Shown: positions 53,611 to 63,509 of the stretch, piece by piece
How positions within the stretch are numbered: position 1 is the stretch's first letter
Layout: each line of letters starts with the position of its first letter
NCBI RefSeq assembly: GCF_000702885.1
Contig: NZ_JNKO01000001.1
Coordinates: forward strand, 186,001-250,000
Direction: 5' to 3'
DNA: 64,000 nucleotides
Source: Oribacterium sp. P6A1
GTDB lineage: Bacteria; Bacillota; Clostridia; Lachnospirales; Lachnospiraceae
Program-made: the position numbers and the translations under genes
The notes under the pieces: model-generated
The model's input: the letters and a program-made list of their open reading frames with translations, nothing else
Told to the model about the DNA's origin: nothing
The model's database searches: none

Positions 53611-54471
53611 TTATTTCACCTTGAATTTCCTGTACTGCTCCTCCAGATATCTGCAATCCTCATAGTATCTGTCAGGTGTGGAATTTTCAAGTGTACCAAC
53701 GATGTACGGTTTCCACAGGCTTACCTGCCTCATGAGCTCCTCATAATTAAAGAAACCCTCTCCCGGATGTCTGAACTTCTGATCATTTCCTTCAAAAACA
53801 CCGTCTTTAAGGTGAAGGGTGGTAATCCTGTCTCCGTAAAGGTCAAATGCCTTCTTTATCAAAGCATTCTGACCCTCGGGATCATTTTCAAGATCAGGTG
53901 TTATAAGATTCACAGAATCAAGAATGACATCAAAATTCACGGAATCTATATCATCAAGAAATCTTCTCATTAATTCAGGTGAGTGAAGAGTATGGTTGAA
54001 CACACCTTCGACTCCCACCATAACCCCAAGCTTTTCCGCCGCGTCCCTTATACGCTTAAATGAGTCAAGCACCCTGAGATAGTTTTCTTCGGTATATGTT
54101 TCCGGAACTATCCTCATATTTGCATCCGCACGTCCGGTTTCTGTACCCACCATATCAGCCCCGATACGTTTACAGTATTTAAGATGCTCAATAAAACGCT
54201 GTACCTCCAGCATTCGCCTATCCTCATCAGGATGAGCAGGATTTATATAGCATCCGAGAATTGAAACGTGAATGTCTCTCTTCCGAAGCTCCTCTCCGAC
54301 ATAATCCCCAAGGCCTGCATTGTAATGCCCGACCGATGTATCCACATCCGAAAAGCTCTTTGACATGGCGAGCTGGACATAATGGACTCCCAGTTCCTTT
54401 ACCTTATCCAGCACTCCTGTTACCGTATCCTTACCGCAAATATCATGAACCCTCATCCCATACTGTATCAT
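53611..54471 (-). CDS. sugar phosphate isomerase/epimerase-like TIM-barrel protein
   Basis: 286 residues, xylose-isomerase-like (AP endonuclease 2 family) TIM barrel. Likely metal ligands are E in VGVEGVFNH, D in ILDSVNL, H in LHLKDGVF, and E in GTLENSTP. Substrate probably a keto/aldo sugar or inositol-type compound. It lies at the edge of the pectin cluster on the same strand and 28 bp after the AraC gene, so it may act on an uronic-acid or rhamnose product. The exact reaction cannot be read. Confidence 0.85.
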   Translation of the reverse strand: MIQYGMRVHDICGKDTVTGVLDKVKELGVHYVQLAMSKSFSDVDTSVGHYNAGLGDYVGEELRKRDIHVSILGCYINPAHPDEDRRMLEVQRFIEHLKYCKRIGADMVGTETGRADANMRIVPETYTEENYLRVLDSFKRIRDAAEKLGVMVGVEGVFNHTLHSPELMRRFLDDIDSVNFDVILDSVNLITPDLENDPEGQNALIKKAFDLYGDRITTLHLKDGVFEGNDQKFRHPGEGFFNYEELMRQVSLWKPYIVGTLENSTPDRYYEDCRYLEEQYRKFKVK

Positions 54472-54498
54472 AATATGTCTCCTCTAATATTTTTAAGA

Positions 54499-55458
54499 TC
54501 ACTTCAACCTGAGCTTTATTTCCTTCTCCGGATTTTTACGGTACTTTCCCGGTGAAAATCCTGTCATCTGTTTAAATACCTTCTCAAAATAAGTGATATT
54601 ACCGAAACCGCATATCTCGGCTATTTCAGTAATACTGGTGTCAGAATCCCTCAGCAGCTGCTGCGCCTTTTGTACTCTGATATAGGTCATATACTCCACT
54701 ACGGAAAAGCCTGTAACGTTTCTGAAAACTCTTGTGAGATAGGACTTACTCATAAAGAACTTCTTTGCAAGATCATCAAGAGACATATTTTCATCCGTAT
54801 GCCCCTGAAGGTACATGGCTATATCTCTTACCTTCTGATAAACTCCCGTCTTTACCACAGACTGCTGCTCTGCAGTCTCGATTCCCTGTTCCGTAAGCTT
54901 TCTCTGCATATCTCTTCTTCGGCTCTTTGCAAATATGCAGGCCAGCTCCACTGCCTGAAGATACAGAAAAGAATGAAGATCCTCCATAGATGAAGTCATA
55001 CCTCTTCTCTCATCATCACAGGCAGCCTTAAACTCATCGATGATGGATTGAATCAGCTGCCATTCTGTATCATTGAATTTCGCAAGTCCTCCGTATGTTG
55101 CTCCGAAATCATCAAATCCTTTAAGACCGAACTCCCTGAACTTTTCATCAAAGACAGCCCTGTCCAGCTGAAGTATGAAATTGTGATGATCCGGCGGCAT
55201 ATTGGGCGCAGTTGATGTCTTATGTATGATATTGTGATTCACCATAATGGCAGTATGAGGAGTCAGCCGGTATGTCTCCTGATTTACGAACATAAGACGT
55301 TGTCCGTATATGATTATGTGGAGCTCTATGGTTTCATGAAAATGCCTGTTTCGCATTATAAACCGCTGATGTCTCACTGCCTCATTAACTCTGAGACCCG
55401 GTATTCTTTTTTCAAAGACCAGCTCCAGCCGCGAATTATGTAAGTTCTCGTCTGACAT
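54499..55458 (-). CDS. AraC-family transcriptional regulator
   Basis: 319 residues. N-terminal cupin-type ligand domain (~30-120; NRHFHETIELHIIIYGQRLMF, TAIMVNHNIIHKTST). C-terminal double HTH of the AraC/HTH_18 type (~220-315): MSLDDLAKKFFMSKSYLTRVF, then DTSITEIAEICGFGNITYFEKVFKQMTGFSPGKYRK, the classic second HTH. Likely controls the adjacent pectin genes in response to an oligogalacturonide or unsaturated product; this is inference from position. Start at 55458 with AAGGAG 4 nt upstream. It lies before the isomerase-like gene (28-bp gap). Confidence 0.9.
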   Translation of the reverse strand: MSDENLHNSRLELVFEKRIPGLRVNEAVRHQRFIMRNRHFHETIELHIIIYGQRLMFVNQETYRLTPHTAIMVNHNIIHKTSTAPNMPPDHHNFILQLDRAVFDEKFREFGLKGFDDFGATYGGLAKFNDTEWQLIQSIIDEFKAACDDERRGMTSSMEDLHSFLYLQAVELACIFAKSRRRDMQRKLTEQGIETAEQQSVVKTGVYQKVRDIAMYLQGHTDENMSLDDLAKKFFMSKSYLTRVFRNVTGFSVVEYMTYIRVQKAQQLLRDSDTSITEIAEICGFGNITYFEKVFKQMTGFSPGKYRKNPEKEIKLRLK

Positions 55459-55548
55459 ATAACTCCTTTTTAACCACATATTCAAAGACTGCAATACATG
55501 CCGCTGCAGAACAAAGGATATGTTTCAGATATGATATTTAAACAGTAA

Positions 55549-55597
55549 ATGGGATATGTGTCATGCCGGAATTTATCCGATAGGACACACATCCCAT
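55549..55597 (-). terminator. hairpin after the GH105 gene
   Basis: ATGGGATaTGTGTC (55549-55562) and GACACAcATCCCAT (55584-55597), just 3 bp after the GH105 stop codon. The following minus-strand run is TTACTGTTT, so termination is likely but not strong. Confidence 0.7.
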
Positions 55598-55600
55598 ATT

Positions 55601-56764
55601 TTATCTTAGCATTTCAGTATACGCAAGGAATAGTGGTCCTACTCCCTTTGCATCATTTTCAACCACAGGTTCGGATAAGTAGTAAGCAACAGAACCGTCA
55701 CGACGCTTCTCGCCTCCCAGACCTGCCACAAGACATATGCCTGTTACTCTCGGATTACCATCCTCTCCTTTAGATAACCTCTTGTCTACTATTCCATAAA
55801 ATGCCTTTTGACCTATACTCTTATAACGCTCCGGGAGAAGACCCAGTCTTACTCCCTTCAGTATTGCTGCGCTTATAAGGGCGGAACCGGAAGTCTCAAG
55901 ATAGTTTCCGGGGACATCAGGCAATGCTATAAGCTGATACCATAATCCGCTTTCATCCTGGTACTTCAAAAGTGCTTCAGTGAGATCCGTAAGCATTGAC
56001 TTAAGATGTCTGAACTGTGATCTCATGTCCATATCCATCATTATCTCAAGAACATCCACCAGGCTCATGATAAACCATCCCTCTGCCCTGAGCCAGAAGT
56101 TAGGACTGCAGCCCGTCTCCTTATCTGCCCAGTACATGGATCTTGTTTCATCATAACCATGATAATAAAGGCCTGTCTCCTTATCCCGCATTAGCTTTTC
56201 CACATTACATATCTGCTCATACACATCCATAGCCTTATGAGAATCCCCAAATCTCTTCTCATATTCAAGATAGAAGGGCTGAGCCATATATAATCCGTCA
56301 AGCCATACCTGATTGGGATAAATGTTTTTATGCCAGAAATTACCCGCCTGTGTTCTCGGCATCATATCAATCTGCGAACGTACATTTTTTATAGCTTTTA
56401 AGTACTTTTCCTTACCTGTGCAGTCATAAAGCATAAACAGATTTTTCGCCGGATTGATATTGTCAAGATTCTTTTCTTCCACATCATATGTTCTTATGGA
56501 GCCGTCTTCCATCACAAAGCCCCCCATAAAATCATCTGCAAAACCAAGATACTTCTCGTCTTCTGTCATTTCATACAGACTGAGAATACCTCTTATCATG
56601 CACCCGTCGATGTAATTCCATTTATTCTCTTTACCGCTCCTTATGACCTCCAGATTCCATGCAGGATGCCCGGAATCTGAATTCGCCATAAGATATTCAA
56701 TATATTCGTTCAGCAGTTTTTCTGTTTCTTCTCTTCCACCATCAAGATGGCTAATCTGATTCAT
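55601..56764 (-). CDS. unsaturated rhamnogalacturonyl/glucuronyl hydrolase, GH105
   Basis: 387 residues, (alpha/alpha)6 barrel of GH105 (YteR/YesR type). It cleaves unsaturated uronic acids from oligosaccharides released by pectate/rhamnogalacturonan lyases. Family stretches: WNYIDGCMIRGILSLYE, WLDGLYMAQPFYLEYE (catalytic Asp in WLDGLY), ETGCSPNFWLRAEGWFIMSLVDVLE. The C-terminal GEDGNPRVTGICLVAGLG is usual. No signal peptide, so it acts in the cytoplasm on imported oligosaccharides. It is the last gene of the import operon. Confidence 0.92.
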   Translation of the reverse strand: MNQISHLDGGREETEKLLNEYIEYLMANSDSGHPAWNLEVIRSGKENKWNYIDGCMIRGILSLYEMTEDEKYLGFADDFMGGFVMEDGSIRTYDVEEKNLDNINPAKNLFMLYDCTGKEKYLKAIKNVRSQIDMMPRTQAGNFWHKNIYPNQVWLDGLYMAQPFYLEYEKRFGDSHKAMDVYEQICNVEKLMRDKETGLYYHGYDETRSMYWADKETGCSPNFWLRAEGWFIMSLVDVLEIMMDMDMRSQFRHLKSMLTDLTEALLKYQDESGLWYQLIALPDVPGNYLETSGSALISAAILKGVRLGLLPERYKSIGQKAFYGIVDKRLSKGEDGNPRVTGICLVAGLGGEKRRDGSVAYYLSEPVVENDAKGVGPLFLAYTEMLR

Positions 56765-56783
56765 TTTAAACTCCTATATCCAT

Positions 56784-57641
56784 TTATCCCTTTACCGATC
56801 CGGCTGTAACACCGTCGATAAACTGATCCTGAGCTATAAAGAAAACAACCAGTGAAGGAATGATGGAAATCAGTGAAAGGGCCAGAATTCTGTTCCATGA
56901 GAATCCGGTATCCGCATCCATTGACATCTTTACGAAGATGGCTGCAGGATAGCGCTTCGGTGTTGAAACATAAAGCAACGGTCCCATGAAGTCATTGGAT
57001 GACCACATGAACTGGAACAGTGCGGCTGAAGTCATGGCCGGCTTAAGTACAGGAACGATTACATGCCAAAGTGTTCCCAGTGCAGTACATCCGTCAATCT
57101 TGGCTGCCTCATCAAGCTCCTTTGGAATGTTTCTCAGGAACTGAATGAGCATGAATACGAAGTATGTATCCTGTGCAAACATGGTAGGAACGATAAGAGG
57201 AAGATAAACAGGTGAATCTACCCATCCCCAGCCGTTATACATGATAAACTGAGGTACGTTTAATACTACGTTCGGAAGGAAAAGGGTTGCCATGAGAACA
57301 GCAAACAGAAGATCATGGCCCTTGAATTTAAATCTTGCAAAACCGTAAGCTGTAAGGGTACAGGATGCGATGGTAAATAAAACCTTCGGAATTACTATCT
57401 TGTAGGTGTTAAGCATTGACTTCCAGATGTCGATATCTCCGCCGTAACCATTCATGGCATCAATATATCCCTGAACCGTAGGTGCCTTTGGAATAAATCC
57501 GATGCTTGAGAAAATCTCCGAATTTGTTTTAAAGGAAGCACCGATCATCCATACCAGTGGATAAATCATAACGATACCCACAAGAACCAGTACTATATAC
57601 TTAAAAACCGTGGCTATCTGTCTTTTCTTTTCAAGTGTCAT
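56784..57641 (-). CDS. carbohydrate ABC permease, inner subunit (MalG-like)
   Basis: 285 residues, 6 membrane helices. The N-terminal part is typical of MalG/LplC-type (LVGIVMIYPLVWMIGASFKTNSEIF). The EAA loop is RNIPKELDEAAKIDGCTALGTLWHVIVP. It works with the MalF-like subunit, 2 bp upstream, and the lipoprotein. No ATPase gene is in the cluster, so a shared MsmK-type ATPase elsewhere is expected. The gene is 19 bp upstream of GH105. Confidence 0.93.
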   Translation of the reverse strand: MTLEKKRQIATVFKYIVLVLVGIVMIYPLVWMIGASFKTNSEIFSSIGFIPKAPTVQGYIDAMNGYGGDIDIWKSMLNTYKIVIPKVLFTIASCTLTAYGFARFKFKGHDLLFAVLMATLFLPNVVLNVPQFIMYNGWGWVDSPVYLPLIVPTMFAQDTYFVFMLIQFLRNIPKELDEAAKIDGCTALGTLWHVIVPVLKPAMTSAALFQFMWSSNDFMGPLLYVSTPKRYPAAIFVKMSMDADTGFSWNRILALSLISIIPSLVVFFIAQDQFIDGVTAGSVKG

Positions 57642-57643
57642 TT

Positions 57644-58552
57644 TTAAGCCTCCTCATCGGAATAGTATACCCAGTGCTTCTGGCTGTACTGTAAGATTGC
57701 AGTGAAAATCATAAGAATGATAAACAGTACCCAGGCCTGTGCACTTGCAAGTCCCATCGCATACTTCTTGAATGCGTTGTTGTAAATAAGCAGCGAAACA
57801 AGTGTTGTGGCGCCTCTCGGTCCTCCGGCTGTAATGATATAAGGTCCATTAAATTCCTGGAATGCCTGAACCAGCTGTGTAACAAGATTGTAGAAAATAA
57901 CAGGTGTTATCATAGGAACAGTGATGGTAAAGAACTGTCTCCACTTTCCGGCGCCGTCAAGAGAAGCCGCCTCATAAAGATCCGGTGAAACTCCCTTAAG
58001 AGCCGCAAGGAAAATAACCATGGTGGAACCGAACTGCCATACACGAAGCAGACAGATGATAAAAAGAGCTGCCGACTTGTTTGATAACCAGTGTGGTCCT
58101 TCCACACCAAAAACTCCGAGTATCATATTTATGATACCGTCGTCCTTGAAGATAGCCTTCCACAAAACTGCTATAGCTACTGAAGATCCAAGAATCGAAG
58201 GAATATAATAGACTGTTCTGAACATCTTAACTCCCTTTATTTTGAAGTTAAGGATATAAGCTACGAACAATGCAAAGACAAGCTTTAAAGGCACTGTCAT
58301 AAAAGCATACTTAAAGGTGATGCCGAAGCCGGTCTTAATCTTTGAATTTGTAAAAACGTCCAGATAATTGAAGATACCCCACTTTGAAATACCCTCAAAA
58401 AGTGAATAATCACTGAAGCTGTAAATCAACGATGAAAGGAATGGATATCCCTTGAAAACAAGAAATCCTACCAACCAGGGGAAAATAAAAATAAAACCTT
58501 TATTTTCTTTCCAGAAGTTGTTCGGAGCACTTTTTGTTTTTGTATTTGACAT
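57644..58552 (-). CDS. carbohydrate ABC permease, outer subunit (MalF-like)
   Basis: 302 residues, 6 membrane helices. Contains FIFIFPWLVGFLVFKGYPFLSSLIYS (first helix) and the EAA loop KGVSPDLYEAASLDGAGKWRQFFTITVP. Start at 58552 (MSNTKTK), 8 nt after GGAG; a GTG at 58573 is the alternative. Partner of the MalG-like subunit. Likely substrate, by neighbours, is an unsaturated uronate or galacturonide oligosaccharide. Confidence 0.93.
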   Translation of the reverse strand: MSNTKTKSAPNNFWKENKGFIFIFPWLVGFLVFKGYPFLSSLIYSFSDYSLFEGISKWGIFNYLDVFTNSKIKTGFGITFKYAFMTVPLKLVFALFVAYILNFKIKGVKMFRTVYYIPSILGSSVAIAVLWKAIFKDDGIINMILGVFGVEGPHWLSNKSAALFIICLLRVWQFGSTMVIFLAALKGVSPDLYEAASLDGAGKWRQFFTITVPMITPVIFYNLVTQLVQAFQEFNGPYIITAGGPRGATTLVSLLIYNNAFKKYAMGLASAQAWVLFIILMIFTAILQYSQKHWVYYSDEEA

Positions 58553-58586
58553 TTTGTCTACTCCTTTTTTCACATTTTTCGCATAA

Positions 58587-58617
58587 GAAACGGACCTCCG
58601 AACCGAAGGTCCGTTTC
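58587..58617 (-). terminator. hairpin between sugar-binding and permease genes
   Basis: GAAACGGACCT (58587-58597) pairs with AGGTCCGTTTC (58607-58617). The following run is TTATG, so it is an attenuator or 3'-stabilising stem that favours the binding-protein transcript. Confidence 0.65.
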
Positions 58618-58685
58618 AGGCACAAATTTTATTTATTTAACCCTAAACTTAGGAGGATCAGGGATAAATCACTTTCCTCTCCGGC

Positions 58686-60053
58686 TTACTTATTCTCTAC
58701 CTCATCTACAGCATCAATAAGTGCCTGAGCAAGCTCCTTAGAATCTGTTCCGTCATAAGACATGTCGTTGATGATTTCCTGGTATGCACCCTCTGCACTA
58801 TCCTTAAGAGCAGAATCCTCATAGTATGGTGAAAGCTGGAATGGTGCATTGGCAGCAGCTGTCTTGTTTGCTTCGTATGTAAGACCCTGAAGAGCACCTG
58901 AAGCTGAAAGCTTCTCCTGAGCTGCCTTAGAAGCAGGAACACCTCTCTCAAGAGCAAGAGTCTCTACACCGTCACCGTTGAACATGTACTGAAGGAGCTT
59001 GGCAGCCTCTTCCTTGTTTGCTGAGTTAGGTGAAACAGCAAATCCCATGGAAACCTTATATACTGTAGCAGGTGTGCCGTAATCAGCAGGATACTCACCG
59101 ATAACAAGCTCCTGATCACCCTCAAGTGCATCCGTAAGCTTCTTGATTGAGCTGTCCCACTCAACAACACCTGCATAGTGTCCGTCGATGAAGTTAGGAT
59201 TCTTATCAAGTGAATCTGCTCCGTCACCTGTAAGCTTCTCCTGTGTAGGAATTACGTGATTTGCTTCAAGGCTCTTAAGGAAGTCAAAGCCGTCGGCAAG
59301 CTCATCAACTGTATAGTTCAGGTGTCCGTCAACAACCCACTGTTTGTTGTACTTCTCCTGCATATAGTATGTGAGAAGAATAGTGAGATCATATGTACCG
59401 CAGCTAAGTGGATAGTAGTCATCACCAAGCTTCTCCTTGAATACAGGTCCTGCTGCAAGAAGATCAGCAAAGCTCTTTGGAACCTCAAGTCCTGCCTTCT
59501 CAAATGTCTGCTTGTTCCAGTAGAATACACGTCCTGTTGATGAAACAGGTACACCAAGTACATGTCCGTCAATGGTCATAAGATCAAGAAGTGACTGATC
59601 ATACTGTGAAAGATCAAAATCTGAAAGATCCTTGAGATCTGCAAATCTTGTTCCATCCGGGCTGAACTGCCATAACCAGTTCCAGTTGATCTGGAAAAGA
59701 TCAGGCTCGGAATTACCTGCGATCTGTGTTGCGATCTTATCCTGCCATCCTGACCATGCACCGTACTCTGACTCAACCTTTACGTTAGGATTTGCAGCCA
59801 TATACTCATCAAGCATCTTAAGTGTTGCATTGTGTCTTGAATCACCGCCCCACCATGACATACGAAGTACAACATCTCCGCCATTTTCCTGAGCCGCAGC
59901 AGCAACAGTCTCCTTTGCTGTTTCAGCAGCCTTTGTAGTCTCGGCTTTTGGAGCCTCTGTTGCAGCATTTCCGCTGCCGCCGCATGCTGCAAGTCCCATT
60001 ACCATAGTTGCAGCCAAACTTCCTGAAAGAATCTTTGTAACCATTTTTTTCAT
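58686..60053 (-). CDS. sugar ABC transporter substrate-binding lipoprotein
   Basis: 455 residues. A lipoprotein signal with lipobox MGLAAC (Cys about 24), then an Ala/Thr/Glu linker to ~58. The solute-binding domain (family 1 type) includes VVLRMSWWGGDSRHNATLKMLDEYMAANP at its start and QINWNWLWQFSPDGTRFADL. The length is usual. AGGAGG is 7 nt upstream of the start. It feeds the MalF/MalG-like permeases downstream; the neighbouring GH28, GH105 and CE8 genes suggest pectin oligosaccharides as ligand. Confidence 0.92.
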   Translation of the reverse strand: MKKMVTKILSGSLAATMVMGLAACGGSGNAATEAPKAETTKAAETAKETVAAAAQENGGDVVLRMSWWGGDSRHNATLKMLDEYMAANPNVKVESEYGAWSGWQDKIATQIAGNSEPDLFQINWNWLWQFSPDGTRFADLKDLSDFDLSQYDQSLLDLMTIDGHVLGVPVSSTGRVFYWNKQTFEKAGLEVPKSFADLLAAGPVFKEKLGDDYYPLSCGTYDLTILLTYYMQEKYNKQWVVDGHLNYTVDELADGFDFLKSLEANHVIPTQEKLTGDGADSLDKNPNFIDGHYAGVVEWDSSIKKLTDALEGDQELVIGEYPADYGTPATVYKVSMGFAVSPNSANKEEAAKLLQYMFNGDGVETLALERGVPASKAAQEKLSASGALQGLTYEANKTAAANAPFQLSPYYEDSALKDSAEGAYQEIINDMSYDGTDSKELAQALIDAVDEVENK

Positions 60054-60156
60054 TTTTTTACCTCCTGGGGATCCCCTTCGACCCCCGATTATTAGTTTTT
60101 TATTTTAATACACGGATACCTGTGCCAGTTCCGATATCCGCATATCCAACTATTTT

Positions 60157-61752
60157 TTAAAATTCCGAAGCCACATTATTTACGTAGACAACATTGTAAC
60201 TGTCGAAATCAATAACATTGATAAGTTCCGTCTGGGTATCGTCAGAACCTCTTATCTCGATGTTATCCATAGCAAGACGCTTCACGTTTCTTGCATAAAC
60301 GCTCTTTCCGGTCATCTCCTTGAAATTGTCCATCATTATGGTCTGACCGGGTTTTCTTTCGGATTTCGGCCTGAAAGAAACCTTTACATTTCTAAGGACG
60401 ATGTTGTCAATATAGTTTTCCGGAAGTCCGTAGGCCACGAGCATGCACTGATCTGCTCCTGTAGCTTCGATATTCTCGGCTCTGATGGTTCCTATAGTGG
60501 GAGTTCTGTCATCCACCGGTCTTTCATTCTGATCCTGAACGTATTCGCTGTGTCCATCCGGATCGCAGAAATAGAACATATTGAAGGTGAAAGGCATATG
60601 TACATCCTTCATGACAATGTCTCTGAAAAGTATATTGTCATAAACCGCCTTTGGTCCTCTGCCTCTTCTTGTTTTGATTCGAAGTCCTCTGTCTGTTCCG
60701 TCGAAAATGCACCTTTCAACAGTCACATTTTTTACTCCGGCAGCCGCTTCGGAACCAACCGTAACACTTCCGTGCCCTCTTTCCATAAAAGAATTTCTGA
60801 TAACCAGATGATCCGAAGGCTTATGGTGCCGTTCACTCATGTAGTATTTTCCGGATTTTATGGCTATACAGTCATCTCCCACGGAAATCCTCGTACCAAG
60901 TATCAATACTCTGTCGCAGCTTTCAGGATCCATTCCATCCGTGTTGGGTGAATCCGATGGATTCCAGATGTTCACACTGTAAACAGATAAATCATCGGTG
61001 TAATAAGGATGAACAGTCCAGCATGGTGAATTTCTGATCGTAACAGACTGTAACCTCACGAACCTGCAGTGATTCAAAAATACTGTTTTAGGCCTCCACG
61101 CTATCCTTTTCAGCTTGGGTTCTTTCCACCAGTCCCCCTTGTCGCCGTTTCCGTCAATGGTGCCTCTTCCGAAGATGTCCAGGTTTTCAAGATTAATACA
61201 GGTTATGAGTGACGCAAAGCTTGTCTCGGGATTTCCCTCCCAGCTGGAAAGATTGTACTCATCCTTTCCATCGTCCTTTTCGATCATACCGGGAAGCAGC
61301 GGATACTTCTCTCTGTCAATGTCCCCGAGTATCACTGCTCCTTCATCGATCCAAAGGCTCATGCGGCTTTTTAAAAACAGCGGGCCTGTAAGATATGTCC
61401 CTTCCGGAAAGTAAACCGTTCCGTCTTCCGGGCAGGAGCTTACGGCAGCCTGAATGAACCTTGTATCATCATGTTCACCGTCACCCTTTGCGCCGAAGTT
61501 TCTCACATCCAGAAGAAAAGATTCATGTTCAGTCTTAAATGTCTTCTCTGTTCTTCCTTCTTTATCTTCTACAGCAACGCTGTATTCCCTGTCAGGCAAA
61601 AGACCGTCAATGGAAACAACATTCAAATTTGTCTTAAGCTTCTCTTCTCCGTCAATCAGCACAGTGTACTCTTCAGGTGTGTAGCAGATAGTACTATTTT
61701 TAAGCTCAATTGTCACACTACGCTTAAAAATCGCGCTAATTTCAAATTCCAT
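60157..61752 (-). CDS. cytoplasmic polygalacturonase-like hydrolase, GH28
   Basis: 531 residues. An N-terminal FN3-like region (~1-85) leads to a right-handed beta-helix. GH28 catalytic signatures are all present: NTDGMDPESC (first Asp), GDDCIAIKSG (DD pair), GHGSVTVGSE (catalytic-site His) and RIKTRRGRG. It hydrolyses alpha-1,4-galacturonan or rhamnogalacturonan. No signal peptide, so exo-type action on short imported chains is likely. Start at 61752 (MEFEISAIFK), 4-5 nt after AAAGGAG. First gene of the GH28-lipoprotein-permease-permease-GH105 series, all on the minus strand with short gaps. Confidence 0.93.
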   Translation of the reverse strand: MEFEISAIFKRSVTIELKNSTICYTPEEYTVLIDGEEKLKTNLNVVSIDGLLPDREYSVAVEDKEGRTEKTFKTEHESFLLDVRNFGAKGDGEHDDTRFIQAAVSSCPEDGTVYFPEGTYLTGPLFLKSRMSLWIDEGAVILGDIDREKYPLLPGMIEKDDGKDEYNLSSWEGNPETSFASLITCINLENLDIFGRGTIDGNGDKGDWWKEPKLKRIAWRPKTVFLNHCRFVRLQSVTIRNSPCWTVHPYYTDDLSVYSVNIWNPSDSPNTDGMDPESCDRVLILGTRISVGDDCIAIKSGKYYMSERHHKPSDHLVIRNSFMERGHGSVTVGSEAAAGVKNVTVERCIFDGTDRGLRIKTRRGRGPKAVYDNILFRDIVMKDVHMPFTFNMFYFCDPDGHSEYVQDQNERPVDDRTPTIGTIRAENIEATGADQCMLVAYGLPENYIDNIVLRNVKVSFRPKSERKPGQTIMMDNFKEMTGKSVYARNVKRLAMDNIEIRGSDDTQTELINVIDFDSYNVVYVNNVASEF

Positions 61753-62327
61753 GATGCTCCTTTTCCCTATCCTCTGATAGGATCCGACCAACACTCATAC
61801 AATATGACCTTATTTCTTCTGTGGATACTATGCTGTTATGTCATAATCTATAATCATGCAGTCATTTTTTTAATCTTTGTTGTCTTTTCCAACTGACATG
61901 AATGATTATATCAGTGTATTTACGAAAATACTTACAAAAACAAACCTTATTTGTTCCATTATTATCTTATCGAACACTAAATTATCAATATTTTTAAATT
62001 TCAGGCAGTATTTTAATATCCTTTTTGATAAATATGCGTTTCGTTAGCCACCTATAACTGCAGTTTTGTTCCATCCAGCACTATACACATTGTATAATTC
62101 TATCATTTCTGTAACCGCTTTACATCATCATATTTATTGTTTTATCTTGATACAATATTATCAATGCCTATTTTTTCACAAAATAGACAAATTATTCTCT
62201 TTTGTCATTAATTCTATAGCCGATAGTATAATTGTATTCGATTATACAAATTCGTACGGCTGATTATACCTATATAATGATGTAAGTCTATATCTCACAG
62301 AATAAGCAACCACGAAAGGAGACTCTT
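61753..62327. promoter_or_regulatory. divergent control region between GH28 and CE8 (575 bp, no gene)
   Basis: AT-rich, with no credible ORF. On the plus strand TTGTCA (62202-62207) and TATAAT (62227-62232) are separated by 19 bp, a candidate CE8 promoter. No catabolite (cre) box was recognised by eye. Promoters of both pectin operons and binding sites of the AraC regulator would be expected here. Confidence 0.5.
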
Positions 62328-63413
62328 ATGATCATTGTTTCCAAATCAAACGACGGAGATTTTAATACTATTCAGGATGCAGTAGACCATGCCGCTGCCG
62401 GAGATACCATTTTCATCAGGGAAGGAATATATAACGAGCGTGTCACGGTAACAACTCCCAACATTAATATCATAGGAAGCAATACGGATTTCAGAAATTC
62501 CGTACCCGCAGGCACTGATGATGAATCCTTCATAAATACTCATCTTGATTCAGACAAAACCATCATAAGTTTCGGTCTCTACGCAAAGATGCCCCGGGAG
62601 GACATCGGCAAACTTGGTACCTTCAGGACTTATACCATGCTTATTGATGCAAATAATGTCAGTTTAAAGAACATTACCATCGAAAACAGCGCAGGTGCAG
62701 GTCCGGAAATAGGTCAGGCCATAGCACTTTATGCCGAAGGCAATCATCTTGAATTTGAAAATGTCAGACTTTTAGGATGGCAGGACACACTTTTCACCGG
62801 CCCTCTTCCGGAAAAAGAAATAGAAAAAAACGGATTCATCGGACCCAAACAGTATTCACCCCGTGTAAACGGAATTCAATATTATAAAAACTGCTATATA
62901 GAAGGTGACATAGATTTCATTTTCGGATCATCAACAGCTTATTTTAAGGACTGCATGATTTTCCAGAAAGACAGAGCTAAACTTTTGAAAAGATTATGCA
63001 GTCAGGAAACTCCGAAATATATAGAAGAACCAGCAGCTCACGAAGAATCAAGAGAAATAAAAAGCTATGCAACCGCAGCATCCACCCCTGAGGGTCAGGA
63101 ATTCGGATATATTTTCGAAAATTGCCGTTTTGAATCAGACTGTCCCGATGAAAGCTGTTATTTAGGCAGGCCCTGGAGAAATTTTGCCCATGTGGCCATA
63201 TTGAAGAGCTATATCGGATCCCATATAAAATCCGAAGGTTTTCATAACTGGAACAAAAAGGATGCCGAGGATACAGTTGGATTTTTCGAATATGAAAATT
63301 ACGGTCCCGGCTCTGTAAATAATAAAAACAGAACCCCAAGGGCAGCATTTGTAAAGGAACTAAATAAGGAGGAAGCCAAAAAATATATAGACAGAGCTTC
63401 GATTTTGTTGTAA
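62328..63413 (+). CDS. cytoplasmic pectin methylesterase, CE8
   Basis: 361 residues, single beta-helix. CE8 signatures in order: GQAIALYAEG (Q), LGWQDTLFTG (Q-D-T-L), EGDIDFIFGSSTAYF (catalytic Asp in DFIFG) and CYLGRPWRNFAHVA (Arg, Trp). It removes methyl esters from galacturonate chains before hydrolysis. No signal peptide is present, so it acts on imported methylated oligosaccharides. AAAGGAGACTCTT precedes the start. It is divergent from the GH28 operon and followed by the phosphofructokinase gene after 96 bp. Confidence 0.93.
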   Translation: MIIVSKSNDGDFNTIQDAVDHAAAGDTIFIREGIYNERVTVTTPNINIIGSNTDFRNSVPAGTDDESFINTHLDSDKTIISFGLYAKMPREDIGKLGTFRTYTMLIDANNVSLKNITIENSAGAGPEIGQAIALYAEGNHLEFENVRLLGWQDTLFTGPLPEKEIEKNGFIGPKQYSPRVNGIQYYKNCYIEGDIDFIFGSSTAYFKDCMIFQKDRAKLLKRLCSQETPKYIEEPAAHEESREIKSYATAASTPEGQEFGYIFENCRFESDCPDESCYLGRPWRNFAHVAILKSYIGSHIKSEGFHNWNKKDAEDTVGFFEYENYGPGSVNNKNRTPRAAFVKELNKEEAKKYIDRASILL

Positions 63414-63509
63414 AAATCTTAAGAATGTGATCTTTTTTAGCATATCTATTTTCATCTGAACCGATTATGAGGCATCACATCTACCAGATTTTATTTCAAA
63501 GGAGCAACA

